64,000 nt of DNA from the NCBI RefSeq assembly GCF_013408795.1, contig NZ_JACCCC010000001.1, forward strand, positions 62,001 to 126,000, written 5' to 3'. This document shows, one piece after another, positions 27,866 to 36,084 of this stretch. A program made the translations under genes and the position numbers. The stretch is from Spinactinospora alkalitolerans. Its GTDB lineage: Bacteria > Actinomycetota > Actinomycetes > Streptosporangiales > Streptosporangiaceae. Below the pieces are notes generated by a model. The model was not told the origin of the DNA. It searched no databases and saw only the letters and a list, made by a program, of their open reading frames with translations. Every line of letters begins with the position of its first letter. Positions within the stretch are counted from its first letter, which is position 1.

Positions 27866-27962
27866 GAGGTCGCGGGCGGGGGAACGCGGTCGGGCGACGG
27901 GCATGTGCGTGCCGCCGGCGCTACGCGCGCTGCGACAGCCGCCCCCTCTGATCCGCACACCT
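27866..27962 (-). repeat. dispersed intergenic repeat, copy C (reverse orientation)
   Basis: On the minus strand the core GGCTGTCGCAGCGCGCG, TAGCGCCGGCGGCAC matches copies A and B. The flanks have diverged: the left end is shortened and the right end is only loosely similar. It lies between the lipoprotein-like gene and purL. Confidence 0.62.
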
Positions 27963-27966
27963 CTCT

Positions 27967-28455
27967 TCAGGATGCCGGTGTCGGCGCGGTGGAGTGCGCG
28001 AGGACCAGGCCGGCCGTCGACTCCTCGGTGTAGGGCTGGGTGCTGCCCTGGACCATGACGGAGCCGTCGGCCAGCGCGGACTCGGCGAGCGGAACCTCGT
28101 CGGGGTCGTCCTCGCCCTGCGGCAGCAGCCGCCCCCACCCCTGGTCCAGCAGGTGTCCGTAGACGGCCTCGATGGCCCCTTCGGCGTCGAGGTCCTCGGC
28201 GGTGACGGCGACGGGCCGGTAGCATTCGGCGGCGTTGCACTGCTCGCCGAGGTCGGTGTACTCCACGCCGTCGGGCGGCTGCCCCAGCGACGCCATGTCG
28301 GGGGCCGGGGGCGGCGGCTCCGCCTGTTCGCCGGCCGGGGGAGTCGGCGCGCTCATCGCGTTGAACAGGCCGACGGCCATGGTGGCCACCAGGCCGATGG
28401 TGACCACGCCGACCAGGACGAACATCGTCGTCCGGGAACGCAGCAGCGCCATCAT
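27967..28455 (-). CDS. membrane-anchored secreted protein of unknown function
   Basis: 162 residues. An N-terminal hydrophobic segment (about 11-33, FVLVGVVTIGLVATMAVGL) is followed by a Pro/Ala/Glu-rich stalk (PTPPAGEQAEPPPPAP) and a small acidic domain containing a Cys pair (QCNAAECY). It looks like a single-pass protein with its domain outside the cell. No known family is recognised. It sits between purQ and purL and is transcribed with them, although nothing suggests a purine role. Confidence 0.6.
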   Translation of the reverse strand: MMALLRSRTTMFVLVGVVTIGLVATMAVGLFNAMSAPTPPAGEQAEPPPPAPDMASLGQPPDGVEYTDLGEQCNAAECYRPVAVTAEDLDAEGAIEAVYGHLLDQGWGRLLPQGEDDPDEVPLAESALADGSVMVQGSTQPYTEESTAGLVLAHSTAPTPAS

Positions 28456-28498
28456 CGGGAAACGTCCCCCTGCGGTTCGGGCGTCGGGAGCGGCACGG

Positions 28499-29209
28499 TC
28501 AGCCGGCCGCGGCCGCGGCCCCCACCGGGGAGCCTTCGGCCAGGTGGGCGAGGAGCGAGGTGAAGAAGCCGAGCCCGTCGACGGAGGGGCCGGTCAGCGC
28601 CTCCACCGCGTGCTCGGGGTGCGGCATGAGGCCCACGACGTTGCCGTGCTCGTTGGCGACGCCGGCGATCTCGCGCTGTGCGCCGTTGGGCGCGGCGTCG
28701 ATGTAGCGGGCCACGACGCGGCCGGACCGCTCCAGCTCGTCCAGGGTCTCGGGGGCGGCGACGTAGCTGCCCTCCCCGCTCTTCAGCGGGATGAGGATCT
28801 CCTGGCCGGGGCTGTAGTCGCCGGTCCAGACGGTGTCGGCGGCCTCGACGCGCAGCAGTTGGTCGCGGCAGATGAAGTGCCGCGATGAGTTGCGGGTGAG
28901 CGCGCCGGGCAGCAGGTGGCTCTCGCACAGGATCTGGAAGCCGTTGCAGATGCCCAGGACCGGCAGGTCCCCGGACCGCGCGGCGGGCACCAGCTCCGCC
29001 ATGAGCGGGGCGAACCGGGCGATGGCCCCGCAGCGCAGGTAGTCGCCGTAGGAGAAGCCGCCCGGCAGGACGACCGCGTCCACGCCCCGGAGGTCGGCCT
29101 CGCCGTGCCAGAGGGAGACGGGTTCGGCGCCGGCGATGCGCAGTGCGCGCGCGGCGTCCCTGTCGTCAAGGGATCCGGGGAAGGTGACGATGCCCACACG
29201 GGCAGTCAT
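28499..29209 (-). CDS. purQ: phosphoribosylformylglycinamidine synthase, glutaminase subunit (PurQ)
   Basis: 236 residues from ATG 29209 (GGAGAG upstream; an earlier GTG at 29215 is too close to it). Class I glutamine amidotransferase motifs are complete: [12 protein letters not shown], the nucleophile Cys in [11 protein letters not shown] and His/Glu in [10 protein letters not shown]. It releases ammonia from glutamine for PurL. The C-terminus carries an Ala-rich tail ([10 protein letters not shown]). Confidence 0.95.
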   Translation of the reverse strand: MTARVGIVTFPGSLDDRDAARALRIAGAEPVSLWHGEADLRGVDAVVLPGGFSYGDYLRCGAIARFAPLMAELVPAARSGDLPVLGICNGFQILCESHLLPGALTRNSSRHFICRDQLLRVEAADTVWTGDYSPGQEILIPLKSGEGSYVAAPETLDELERSGRVVARYIDAAPNGAQREIAGVANEHGNVVGLMPHPEHAVEALTGPSVDGLGFFTSLLAHLAEGSPVGAAAAAG

Positions 29210-29343
29210 GAGCACTCTCCGAAGGTCGTGAGGTGGGAGCAGGTGCGAGCCGTCCCGAACGGCTCAACCGTTCACGAGGTTACCTGCTGACCTCGTTCCA
29301 TGGTGCGGAGAGTGTCCAAGGTCGCGCCGGGCGCGCCGACGCG

Positions 29344-29787
29344 TCAGCACAGCGCGGCCGCCCTGCGGCCGATCCGCGAGGGGACCCGGGCCTCGTCGCG
29401 CAGCCGCTTGTGCAGCCGGACCACGGTGCCGCCGCCCGCGGAGCGGTCGAACGTCACCCGGTCCATGAGTCCCCGCATCAGCAGAATGCCCCTGCCCGAC
29501 TCCGCTTCGAGGTCTGGCAGGGGCACCGATGCCGGATCGAAATCGGGTCCCGTGTTCACGATTTCCATGACACAGGACTCATGTCTGATTCGGGTCAGCA
29601 CCTCGTAGGAGGGCGCGGGATCGCCGTGGTCGACGACATTGGCGCAGGCTTCGGACGCGGCCGTCAGAATGTCGTCCAGGCACTCGCCCCCGACGCCGTT
29701 CGCCCGAAGGGCCTCGCCCATGAATTCGCGCACTACGGGAACGGTGTACGCCTCCCGAGGTAGTGCGATCGAGAATCTCACGTCCAT
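29344..29787 (-). CDS. RsbW-like anti-sigma/serine kinase ATPase-domain protein
   Basis: 147 residues from ATG 29787; a longer version to 29859 is possible. It is a single HATPase_c_2 domain: the N-box DDILTAASEACANVVDHG and the glycine motif ESGRGILLMRGLMD are intact. Proteins of this type bind SigB/SigF-family sigma factors or phosphorylate anti-anti-sigma partners. Its location between purS and purQ, away from any sigma or antagonist gene, is unusual. The SigB-like factor at 22.0 kb is a candidate partner (inference). Confidence 0.8.
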   Translation of the reverse strand: MDVRFSIALPREAYTVPVVREFMGEALRANGVGGECLDDILTAASEACANVVDHGDPAPSYEVLTRIRHESCVMEIVNTGPDFDPASVPLPDLEAESGRGILLMRGLMDRVTFDRSAGGGTVVRLHKRLRDEARVPSRIGRRAAALC

Positions 29788-29873
29788 CGGTTGCCCCCAC
29801 AGCCGTTCGGCACAATAGAGAGGGTTCCCCGGGTGCTTTTGCCGAAACCGGAGGTTCACCGACCGGACGGGCG

Positions 29874-30116
29874 CTATTCGACGCGTAGTTCGAAGTCCTC
29901 GATGACCGGATTGGCCAGAAGGGTCTCGGCGAGCCGGCGGACGTCGGCCAGCTTCGCCTCGTCGGCCTCGCCCTCGATCTCCACCTCGAAGCGCTTGCCC
30001 TGGCGGACCTGGGTCACGCCGGGGAACCCGAGGCGGCCGCAGGCCCCCGCGATGGCCTGCCCCTGGGGGTCCAGGATCTCCGGCTTGAGCATGACGTCAA
30101 CCACGACGCGGGCCAC
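29874..30116 (-). CDS. purS: phosphoribosylformylglycinamidine synthase subunit PurS
   Basis: 80 residues from GTG 30116 with a strong GGAGG upstream. The whole protein matches PurS: VVVDVMLKPEILDPQGQAI, then RQGKRFEVEIEG and a helical C-terminus ending FELRVE. PurS bridges PurL and PurQ in the three-part FGAM synthase. It is the first gene of the leftward pur unit, with an RsbW-like gene between it and purQ. Confidence 0.93.
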   Translation of the reverse strand: MARVVVDVMLKPEILDPQGQAIAGACGRLGFPGVTQVRQGKRFEVEIEGEADEAKLADVRRLAETLLANPVIEDFELRVE

Positions 30117-30474
30117 GGGGTCCTCCACTGTTGTGCCTGGTGTGCCGCACTTCACCACCGACGGACGGTGCCCTCCCGCGCAAGGGGAGGAGCAGGAAGA
30201 AGCGTACGGCACCGCGGGCGGCCCGATGACGCCGGTCGGCCCGGTCCCCGCCCCGGTGCGGCCGGTGCGGCCGGGACGCGGACCGGTGCGATCCGGACGA
30301 TCCGCACCACCCCCCGAGCGTCCGGGAACCCCGCCCCTTACCCGATCCGGGCGCCCGCGACACCGCGAACCGGCCCCTCCGTGACGCTTATCACGCGTTT
30401 CGATGTCATCACGGAAGGGCAGCGGATGCGTCTACCCAAGTGGTAGTCATCCACGGTCGTCCTTAGGGGGAGAT

Positions 30475-31104
30475 TTGGCGACCATCGAACTCGAACGAAC
30501 CACCGACGCGGCTGAAACCGCCGGAACCGAGCAGACCCCGGAAACCGCCGAGGCGCCGGACTTCGTGACGGCCGTCACGCCGTACGCGGACCAGCTCTAC
30601 CCGGCGGCCCTGCGGATGACCAGGAACTCGGCCGACGCCGAGGACCTGGTGCAGGAGACCTTCACCAAGGCCTTCGCCAATTTCCACCAATTCCGCGCCG
30701 GAACGAATCTCCGGGCGTGGCTCTACCGGATTCTCACCAACACCTTTATCAACGGGTACCGCAAGAAGCAGCGCGAGCCCCGCCAGGAGACCACCGACGA
30801 GATCAAGGACTGGCAGCTCGCCGCCGCCGACGCCCACGCGTCGACCGGTTCCCGCTCCGCCGAGTCGGAGGTGCTCGACCGCCTGCCCGACTCCGCCATC
30901 CGCCAGGCACTGGCCGAACTGCCGGACGACTTCCGGCTCGTCGTCTACCTGATCGACGTCGAGGGCTACTCCTACAAGGAGGTCGCCGCGCGCATGGACA
31001 CGCCGCTGGGCACCGTCATGTCGCGGCTGCACCGGGCCCGCCGCCAACTGCGCACGCGGCTCGCCGACCACGCCCGCGGGCGCGGGATGCAGACGGCGGC
31101 CTAG
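30475..31104 (+). CDS. SigR/SigH-type ECF sigma factor
   Basis: 209 residues from TTG 30475, with AGGGGGAG just upstream. Region 2 ([52 protein letters not shown]) and region 4 ([20 protein letters not shown]) are those of the redox-stress SigR/SigH group. In relatives an RsrA-type zinc anti-sigma gene follows at once; here no HxxxCxxC protein is found downstream, and the next gene is a 2-oxoacid dehydrogenase. Control must therefore differ or be encoded elsewhere. Confidence 0.88.
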   Translation: MATIELERTTDAAETAGTEQTPETAEAPDFVTAVTPYADQLYPAALRMTRNSADAEDLVQETFTKAFANFHQFRAGTNLRAWLYRILTNTFINGYRKKQREPRQETTDEIKDWQLAAADAHASTGSRSAESEVLDRLPDSAIRQALAELPDDFRLVVYLIDVEGYSYKEVAARMDTPLGTVMSRLHRARRQLRTRLADHARGRGMQTAA

Positions 31105-31561
31105 GCGCTCCCGGCGTCTTTCGCCCCGGGGCCGGCCCGGCCCGGAGGCACTCCTTATCTGATCACTCTCCGTCACCACTTTCCGAGTGCGGAGTGACCG
31201 TATCCCTCGCCTATCCCTCGCGTTCCCTCTCGTCCCCCTCCCGCTCCTTCTCCTCTCCTCTTCCTCCTGGGCTTCCCCGCGCCTTCCTGCGCCGTTGCCG
31301 CCGGTTGCTCGGTGTTCCGAATTTTTCTTCGGACGCCCTTGCAAATGCTAGGTAGTCCTGGTAGTTGCACATTTGTCGTTCTACGGGATCATGAACCGAC
31401 CGGCCAAAAGGTGTCGTTGGGGCCTTGCGCCGCCACTGGTGAGTTCTGTCACGATGGCGGTAGGGCCGCCTGCTCCCACCCGTTACCCCGGGTGAGCGGG
31501 CGGAGAGCCGGCCGACCAGCGGTACCCCGTGCAATCGGCCCCGAGACCCGAGGAGCGACAG
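31105..31561. other. intergenic region with long polypyrimidine tract
   Basis: 457 bases without a supported gene. Between about 31200 and 31280 the plus strand is almost only C and T (CCCTCTCGTCCCCCTCCCGC and similar). A small hairpin TCCGAA-N6-TTCGGA lies near 31316-31333. Further on, GTGA-N6-TCAC near 31439-31452 precedes the E1alpha gene and may be a regulator site. Confidence 0.45.
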
Positions 31562-32674
31562 GTGTCCGACACCGCGCATGAGGACCCGGAGCTTATCCAG
31601 CTCCTGACCCCCGAAGGGGAGCTCAGAGAGCACCCCGACTACCCGCTCGACCTCAGCCACGAGGAGATGCGCGGCCTCTACCGCGATCTCGTGCTCGTCC
31701 GCCGCATCGACACCGAGGCGGTCGCGCTGCAGCGCGTGGGCGAGCTCGGCCTGTGGGCCTCGCTACTGGGCCAGGAGGCGGCGCAGGTCGGCTCCGGCCG
31801 GGCGCTGCGGTCCAACGACATGGCCTTCCCGTCCTACCGCGACCACGGCGTCGCCTGGTGCCGCGGCGTCGACCACAAGGCGCTGCTCGCGCTGTACCGC
31901 GGCGTGACCAACGGCGGCTGGGACCCCGCCGAGCACGGCTTCCACCTCTACACGATCGTCATCGGCACCCAGGCGCTGCACGCCACCGGCTACGCCATGG
32001 GCATCCAGCGCGACGGAGCGGTCGGCGAGGACGGCAGCGCCGTCATCACCTACTTCGGCGACGGCGCCACCAGCCAGGGCGACACCAACGAGGCGTTCAA
32101 CTACGCCGCGGTCAACAACGCCCCGGTCGTCTTCTTCTGCCAGAACAACCAGTGGGCCATCTCCGAGCCCCTGGAACGGCAGTCGCGCGTCCCCATCTAC
32201 CGCCGCGCCGCCGGATTCGGCTTCCCCGGGGTCCGGCTGGACGGCAACGACGTCTTCGCCTCCCTGGCCGTCACCCGCAGCGCGCTGCAGCACGCGCGCG
32301 AGGGGCAGGGCCCCACGCTGATCGAGGCGTTCACCTACCGCATGGGCGCCCACACCACCAACGACGACCCCACGCGCTACCGGGTCTCGGCCGAACTGGA
32401 GGAGTGGCGGCTCAAGGACCCCATCGCCCGCCTGCACGCCTTCCTCACCCGCGAGGGGATCGCCGACGAGGCCTTCCTCAAGGGCGTCGAGGCCGAGGCC
32501 GAGGAGCTCGGCGAGAGCGTCCGCCGCGACTGCCGCGAGCTCCCCGAGCCCGACCCGCTGGACATCTTCCACGAGGTGTACGCGGAGCCGCACGTCCACA
32601 TCGACCGCCAGCGCGCGGAGTTCGCCGACTACCTCGCCTCCTTCGAGGACGCCGGCGCCGAAGGAGGCCGGTAG
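31562..32674 (+). CDS. 2-oxoacid dehydrogenase E1 component, alpha subunit (pyruvate or branched-chain)
   Basis: 370 residues from GTG 31562 with AGGAG 7 bases upstream. Thiamine-diphosphate binding is shown by the GDG...N motif in TYFGDGATSQGDTNEAFNYA and FCQNNQWAIS. The LWASLLGQEAAQVGSGRAL and MAFPSYRDHG segments match E1alpha of branched-chain and actinomycete pyruvate complexes. With E1beta and E2 it decarboxylates a 2-oxoacid and transfers the acyl group to lipoamide. An E3 gene is not in this operon. Sequence style slightly favours the branched-chain complex, but this is not decisive. Confidence 0.9.
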   Translation: MSDTAHEDPELIQLLTPEGELREHPDYPLDLSHEEMRGLYRDLVLVRRIDTEAVALQRVGELGLWASLLGQEAAQVGSGRALRSNDMAFPSYRDHGVAWCRGVDHKALLALYRGVTNGGWDPAEHGFHLYTIVIGTQALHATGYAMGIQRDGAVGEDGSAVITYFGDGATSQGDTNEAFNYAAVNNAPVVFFCQNNQWAISEPLERQSRVPIYRRAAGFGFPGVRLDGNDVFASLAVTRSALQHAREGQGPTLIEAFTYRMGAHTTNDDPTRYRVSAELEEWRLKDPIARLHAFLTREGIADEAFLKGVEAEAEELGESVRRDCRELPEPDPLDIFHEVYAEPHVHIDRQRAEFADYLASFEDAGAEGGR

Positions 32675-32677
32675 ACC

Positions 32678-33658
32678 ATGGGCAGCAACCTCACCATCGG
32701 CAAGGCGATCAACGCCGGCCTGCGCCGCGCCATGGAGACCGACCCCAAGGTCCTGGTCATGGGCGAGGACGTCGGCAAGCTCGGCGGCGTCTTCCGCGTC
32801 ACCGACGGCCTGCACAAGGACTTCGGCGCCGACCGGGTCATCGACACCCCGCTCGCCGAGTCCGGCATCATCGGCACCGCCATCGGCCTCGCGCTGCGCG
32901 GGTACCGCCCGGTGTGCGAGATCCAGTTCGACGGGTTCTTCTTCCCTGCCACGAACCAGACCTTCACCCAGCTCGCCAAGATGCGCGCACGCTCGGGCGG
33001 CAGCGTCAAACTGCCTGTCGTGCTGCGGATCCCCTACGGCGGCGGCATCGGCGCGGTCGAGCACCACAGCGAGTCGCCCGAGGCCTACTTCGCCCACACC
33101 GCCGGCCTGCGCGTCGTCACGGTCGCCAACGCCGTGGACGCCTACTGGATGATCCAGCAGGCGATCACCTCCGACGACCCCGTGGTGTTCTTCGAGCCCA
33201 AGCGCCGCTACTACGAGAAGGCCGACGTCGACACCGCCGCGGCCGTCGACTCGGCGACCCCCATGGGCGCCGCCCGCGTGGCGCGTCCCGGGGCCGACGC
33301 GACGCTGCTCGCCTACGGGCCCATGGTCAAGACCGCCCTGCAGGCGGCGGAGGCCGACACCGACCACTCGATCGAGGTGGTCGACCTGCGCTCGCTCTCC
33401 CCGGTCGACTACGACACGGTGTGCGCCTCGGTGCGGCGCACCGGCCGCCTGGTCATCGCGCACGAGGCCCCTCTGAGCCACGGGATCGGCGCGGAGGTCG
33501 CCGCACGCGTCACCGAGGAGTGCTTCTACCACCTGGAGGCCCCGGTGGTCCGGGTCGGCGGGTTCGACACCCCCTACCCCCCGTCCCGGTTGGAGGAGCA
33601 CTACCTGCCCGATCTCGATCGGGTCCTCGACGGCGTCGACCGCGCGTTCGCGTTCTAG
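32678..33658 (+). CDS. 2-oxoacid dehydrogenase E1 component, beta subunit
   Basis: 326 residues, ATG 32678, three bases after the alpha-subunit stop. The start INAGLRRAMETDPKVLVMGE with EDVGKLGGVFRVTDGL, and the core IPYGGGIGAVEHHSESPEA are typical of E1beta. It completes the thiamine-dependent heterotetramer with the alpha subunit. The C-terminal transketolase-like domain (DLRSLSPVDYDTV, VIAHEAPLSHG) is intact. Confidence 0.93.
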   Translation: MGSNLTIGKAINAGLRRAMETDPKVLVMGEDVGKLGGVFRVTDGLHKDFGADRVIDTPLAESGIIGTAIGLALRGYRPVCEIQFDGFFFPATNQTFTQLAKMRARSGGSVKLPVVLRIPYGGGIGAVEHHSESPEAYFAHTAGLRVVTVANAVDAYWMIQQAITSDDPVVFFEPKRRYYEKADVDTAAAVDSATPMGAARVARPGADATLLAYGPMVKTALQAAEADTDHSIEVVDLRSLSPVDYDTVCASVRRTGRLVIAHEAPLSHGIGAEVAARVTEECFYHLEAPVVRVGGFDTPYPPSRLEEHYLPDLDRVLDGVDRAFAF

Positions 33659-33668
33659 AAGGGGCCAG

Positions 33669-35141
33669 GTGAATCCGCGAATGACCCAGCAGCAAGGCGT
33701 CCAGCAGTTCCGGCTCCCCGATGTCGGCGAGGGCCTGGTCGAGGCAGAGGTCCTGAGCTGGACCGTCCAGCCGGGCGACGAGGTCAAGGTCAACCAGATC
33801 ATCTGCGAGATCGAGACCGCCAAGGCGGCCGTGGAACTGCCCTGCCCCTTCAGCGGCACCGTTCGGGAGCTGATGGTCGAGGCGGGGACCACCGTCGACG
33901 TGGGCACGCCCATCATCGCCATCGACACCGGCGGCGGGGCCGCCGAGCCCGAGGGCGCCGGTGCGCAGGGCACCGGAGCCGAGGACGAGGCCAGGGAGAA
34001 GCCCCTGGTCGGCTACGGGGAGAAGGCCGGGGCCACCCGGCGCAGGGCCCGCAGGCGCCAGTCTCCGGCACCCGCCGCGTCGGTCCCGGCGCAGCCGCCG
34101 ACCCCCGCGGCCGCTCCGCAGCCGGCCCCGGAGCCGCAGCCGGTCCCGCAGCCCCAGCAGGCGACCGAGGTCCCGGCCAGGCAGGCCCGGTCGGCCCCGC
34201 TGAACGGCGAGGGCGTGGCCGTGCTGGCCAAGCCGCCCGTGCGCAAGCTCGCCAAGGACCTCGGGGTCGACCTGCGCGCGGTCGCGCCCACCGGCCCCGG
34301 CGGAGTCGTGACCCGCGACGACGTGCAGCGGCACAGCCGCGGGGCGCTGCCCGAGACCGAGATGGTCCCGCCGGTCCCCGAGCCGGGCGCCGAGCCCGCG
34401 CCCGAGCCGCAGCGGGCGGCGCAGGCCGACCGCTCCGCCAGGGAGGAGCGCATCCCGGTCAAGGGCGTGCGCAAGCACACCGCGGCGGCGATGGTCGGCA
34501 GCGCGTTCACCGCGCCGCACGTCACCGAGTTCCTGCAGGTCGACGTCACCGAGATGATGGCGACCGCGCGCAGGCTCAAGGAGCGCCCGGAGTTCGCCGA
34601 CGCCAAGGTCTCGCCGCTGCTGATGGTGGCCAAGGCGCTGCTCACCGCCGTGCGCCGGTACCCCGAGATCAACGCCTCCTGGGACGAGGAGGCGCAGGAG
34701 ATCGTGGTCAAGCGCTACGTCAACCTCGGCATCGCCGCGGCGACCGAGCGCGGCCTGGTGGTCCCCAACATCAAGGACGCCGACGCCAAGCCGCTGCCCG
34801 AGCTCGCCGCGGCGCTGCAGTCGCTCACCGAGACCGCCCGCGCGGGTAAGACCGCGCCCGCCGACATGAGCGGCGGCACCATCACGATCACCAACGTCGG
34901 GGTGTTCGGGGTGGACGCCGGGACGCCGATCCTCAACCCGGGCGAGGCGGCGATCCTGGCGTTCGGCCAGGTCCGCGACATGCCCTGGGTGCACGAGGGC
35001 GAGCTCGCCGTGCGCAAGGTGACGACGCTGTCGCTGTCGTTCGACCACCGGATGGTCGACGGCGAACTGGGCTCCAAGGTGCTGCGCGACATCGGCGCGT
35101 GGCTGGCCGACCCGGAGACCACGGCCCTGATCTGGGGCTGA
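33669..35141 (+). CDS. 2-oxoacid dehydrogenase E2 component (dihydrolipoamide acyltransferase)
   Basis: 490 residues from GTG 33669 (AAGGGG upstream), ten bases after E1beta. Domains in order: one lipoyl domain (about 12-85, lipoyl-lysine in EIETAKAAVELP), a long Pro/Ala/Gln-rich hinge, a peripheral-subunit-binding domain (KPPVRKLAKDLGVDLRAVA), a second hinge and the acyltransferase core with the catalytic SFDHRMVDG near residue 458. It moves acyl groups from lipoamide to CoA and forms the complex core. A perfect 17-bp terminator follows. Confidence 0.93.
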   Translation: MNPRMTQQQGVQQFRLPDVGEGLVEAEVLSWTVQPGDEVKVNQIICEIETAKAAVELPCPFSGTVRELMVEAGTTVDVGTPIIAIDTGGGAAEPEGAGAQGTGAEDEAREKPLVGYGEKAGATRRRARRRQSPAPAASVPAQPPTPAAAPQPAPEPQPVPQPQQATEVPARQARSAPLNGEGVAVLAKPPVRKLAKDLGVDLRAVAPTGPGGVVTRDDVQRHSRGALPETEMVPPVPEPGAEPAPEPQRAAQADRSAREERIPVKGVRKHTAAAMVGSAFTAPHVTEFLQVDVTEMMATARRLKERPEFADAKVSPLLMVAKALLTAVRRYPEINASWDEEAQEIVVKRYVNLGIAAATERGLVVPNIKDADAKPLPELAAALQSLTETARAGKTAPADMSGGTITITNVGVFGVDAGTPILNPGEAAILAFGQVRDMPWVHEGELAVRKVTTLSLSFDHRMVDGELGSKVLRDIGAWLADPETTALIWG

Positions 35142-35151
35142 CCGGCCGAGG

Positions 35152-35197
35152 CGGCGCCGTCCCGCGGAGGGGATCCGCGGGACGGCGCCGTTCTGTT
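35152..35197 (+). terminator. strong intrinsic terminator of the dehydrogenase operon
   Basis: Seventeen-base perfect arms (35152-35168, CGGCGCCGTCCCGCGGA, and 35174-35190) with a 5-base loop GGGGA are followed by TTCTGTT, 10 bases after the E2 stop. Confidence 0.85.
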
Positions 35198-35443
35198 GCG
35201 GCCGGAGCGTTCGGGGAAGCGGGGATGCGGCGATCCGCCCGGCCCGCGAGGAGATCCCCCCGCACGCGGGACCGCTCGGCGGACCCGAGGGCGTCCCGGT
35301 GCACCACCCGGCTCGGCCTCGGTAGCCGTACGAGGAAGGGGCGCCCGGAGCCCGGCATCGCCCCTTCCATCGATGTCGGCGCCATCGGGTCCGGCGGGAC
35401 GCCGCGCGGGCGGTGGGTCGGATCACCGTGCGGTGAGCGGGGG

Positions 35444-35474
35444 TTGACCTCAACCCTGGTTGAGGTCGCATGCT
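35444..35474 (+). promoter_or_regulatory. MerR-family operator/promoter
   Basis: TTGACC (35444-35449) overlaps a perfect 9-base inverted repeat GACCTCAAC-CCTG-GTTGAGGTC (35446-35467). With a 19-base spacer the -10 position reads CATGCT (35469-35474). An inverted CCTCAA/TTGAGG repeat inside an over-long spacer is the signature of MerR/SoxR-type control. No MerR gene is adjacent. Confidence 0.7.
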
Positions 35475-35510
35475 CGACCGCGGGGACCGAGTCGATCGTG
35501 AAGAGGGATC

Positions 35511-36028
35511 ATGCGTGCGGTGTGGTCGAAGGCCTTCGGCGGGCCGGACGTGCTCGTCGCGGGGGAGGCGCCGGAACCGGTGGCCAGTCCGGGGCAGGTG
35601 CTGATCGAGGTGGCGTTCGCCAACATCACCTTCGTGGAGACGCAGTTCCGGGCGGGCGGCGCCGGGCCGTTCACGGCCGAGCCGCCGACGGTTCCGGGCA
35701 ACGGCGTCGGCGGTGCGGTCGCGTCGGTCGGCGCCGGCGTCGACGAGGGGCTGGTCGGCAGGCGGGTGGTGAGCAGCACCGGCGGCTCGGGCGGCTACGC
35801 CGAGCGCGCCGCCGTGGACGCCGCCGGACTCGTCGAGGTGCCGGACGGTGTGGACCTCGAGGGCGCGGTGGCGCTGTTGGCCGACGGACGCACGGCGATG
35901 ATGCTGACCCGGGCGGCCGGCTGCGGCCGGTGATCGGGCAGCGGTTCCCGCTCGACCGGGCCGCCGACGCGCACGCGGCCGTCGAGGCGCGGAGCACCGT
36001 CGGCAAGACCCTGCTGGAGGTGCGGTGA
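35511..36028 (+). pseudogene. quinone oxidoreductase (medium-chain dehydrogenase) with central deletion and frameshift
   Basis: From ATG 35511 the N-terminal GroES-like domain of a zinc-less quinone oxidoreductase is clear (MRAVWSKAFGGPDVLV, PTVPGNGVGGAVASVG) up to LLADGRTAMMLTRAA. The frame then stops at 35933. In another frame the last 30 residues of the same family follow directly: PVIGQRFPLDRAADAHAAVE and GKTLLEVR, ending at 36028. The NADPH-binding Rossmann domain of about 150 residues is missing. The gene is broken but keeps its MerR-type promoter. Confidence 0.8.
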
Positions 36029-36084
36029 CGGCCTTCTCCTGAGTTCTTCGTTGGATAGCCGACCAGCGGGTCTAGCCTGAGGCC

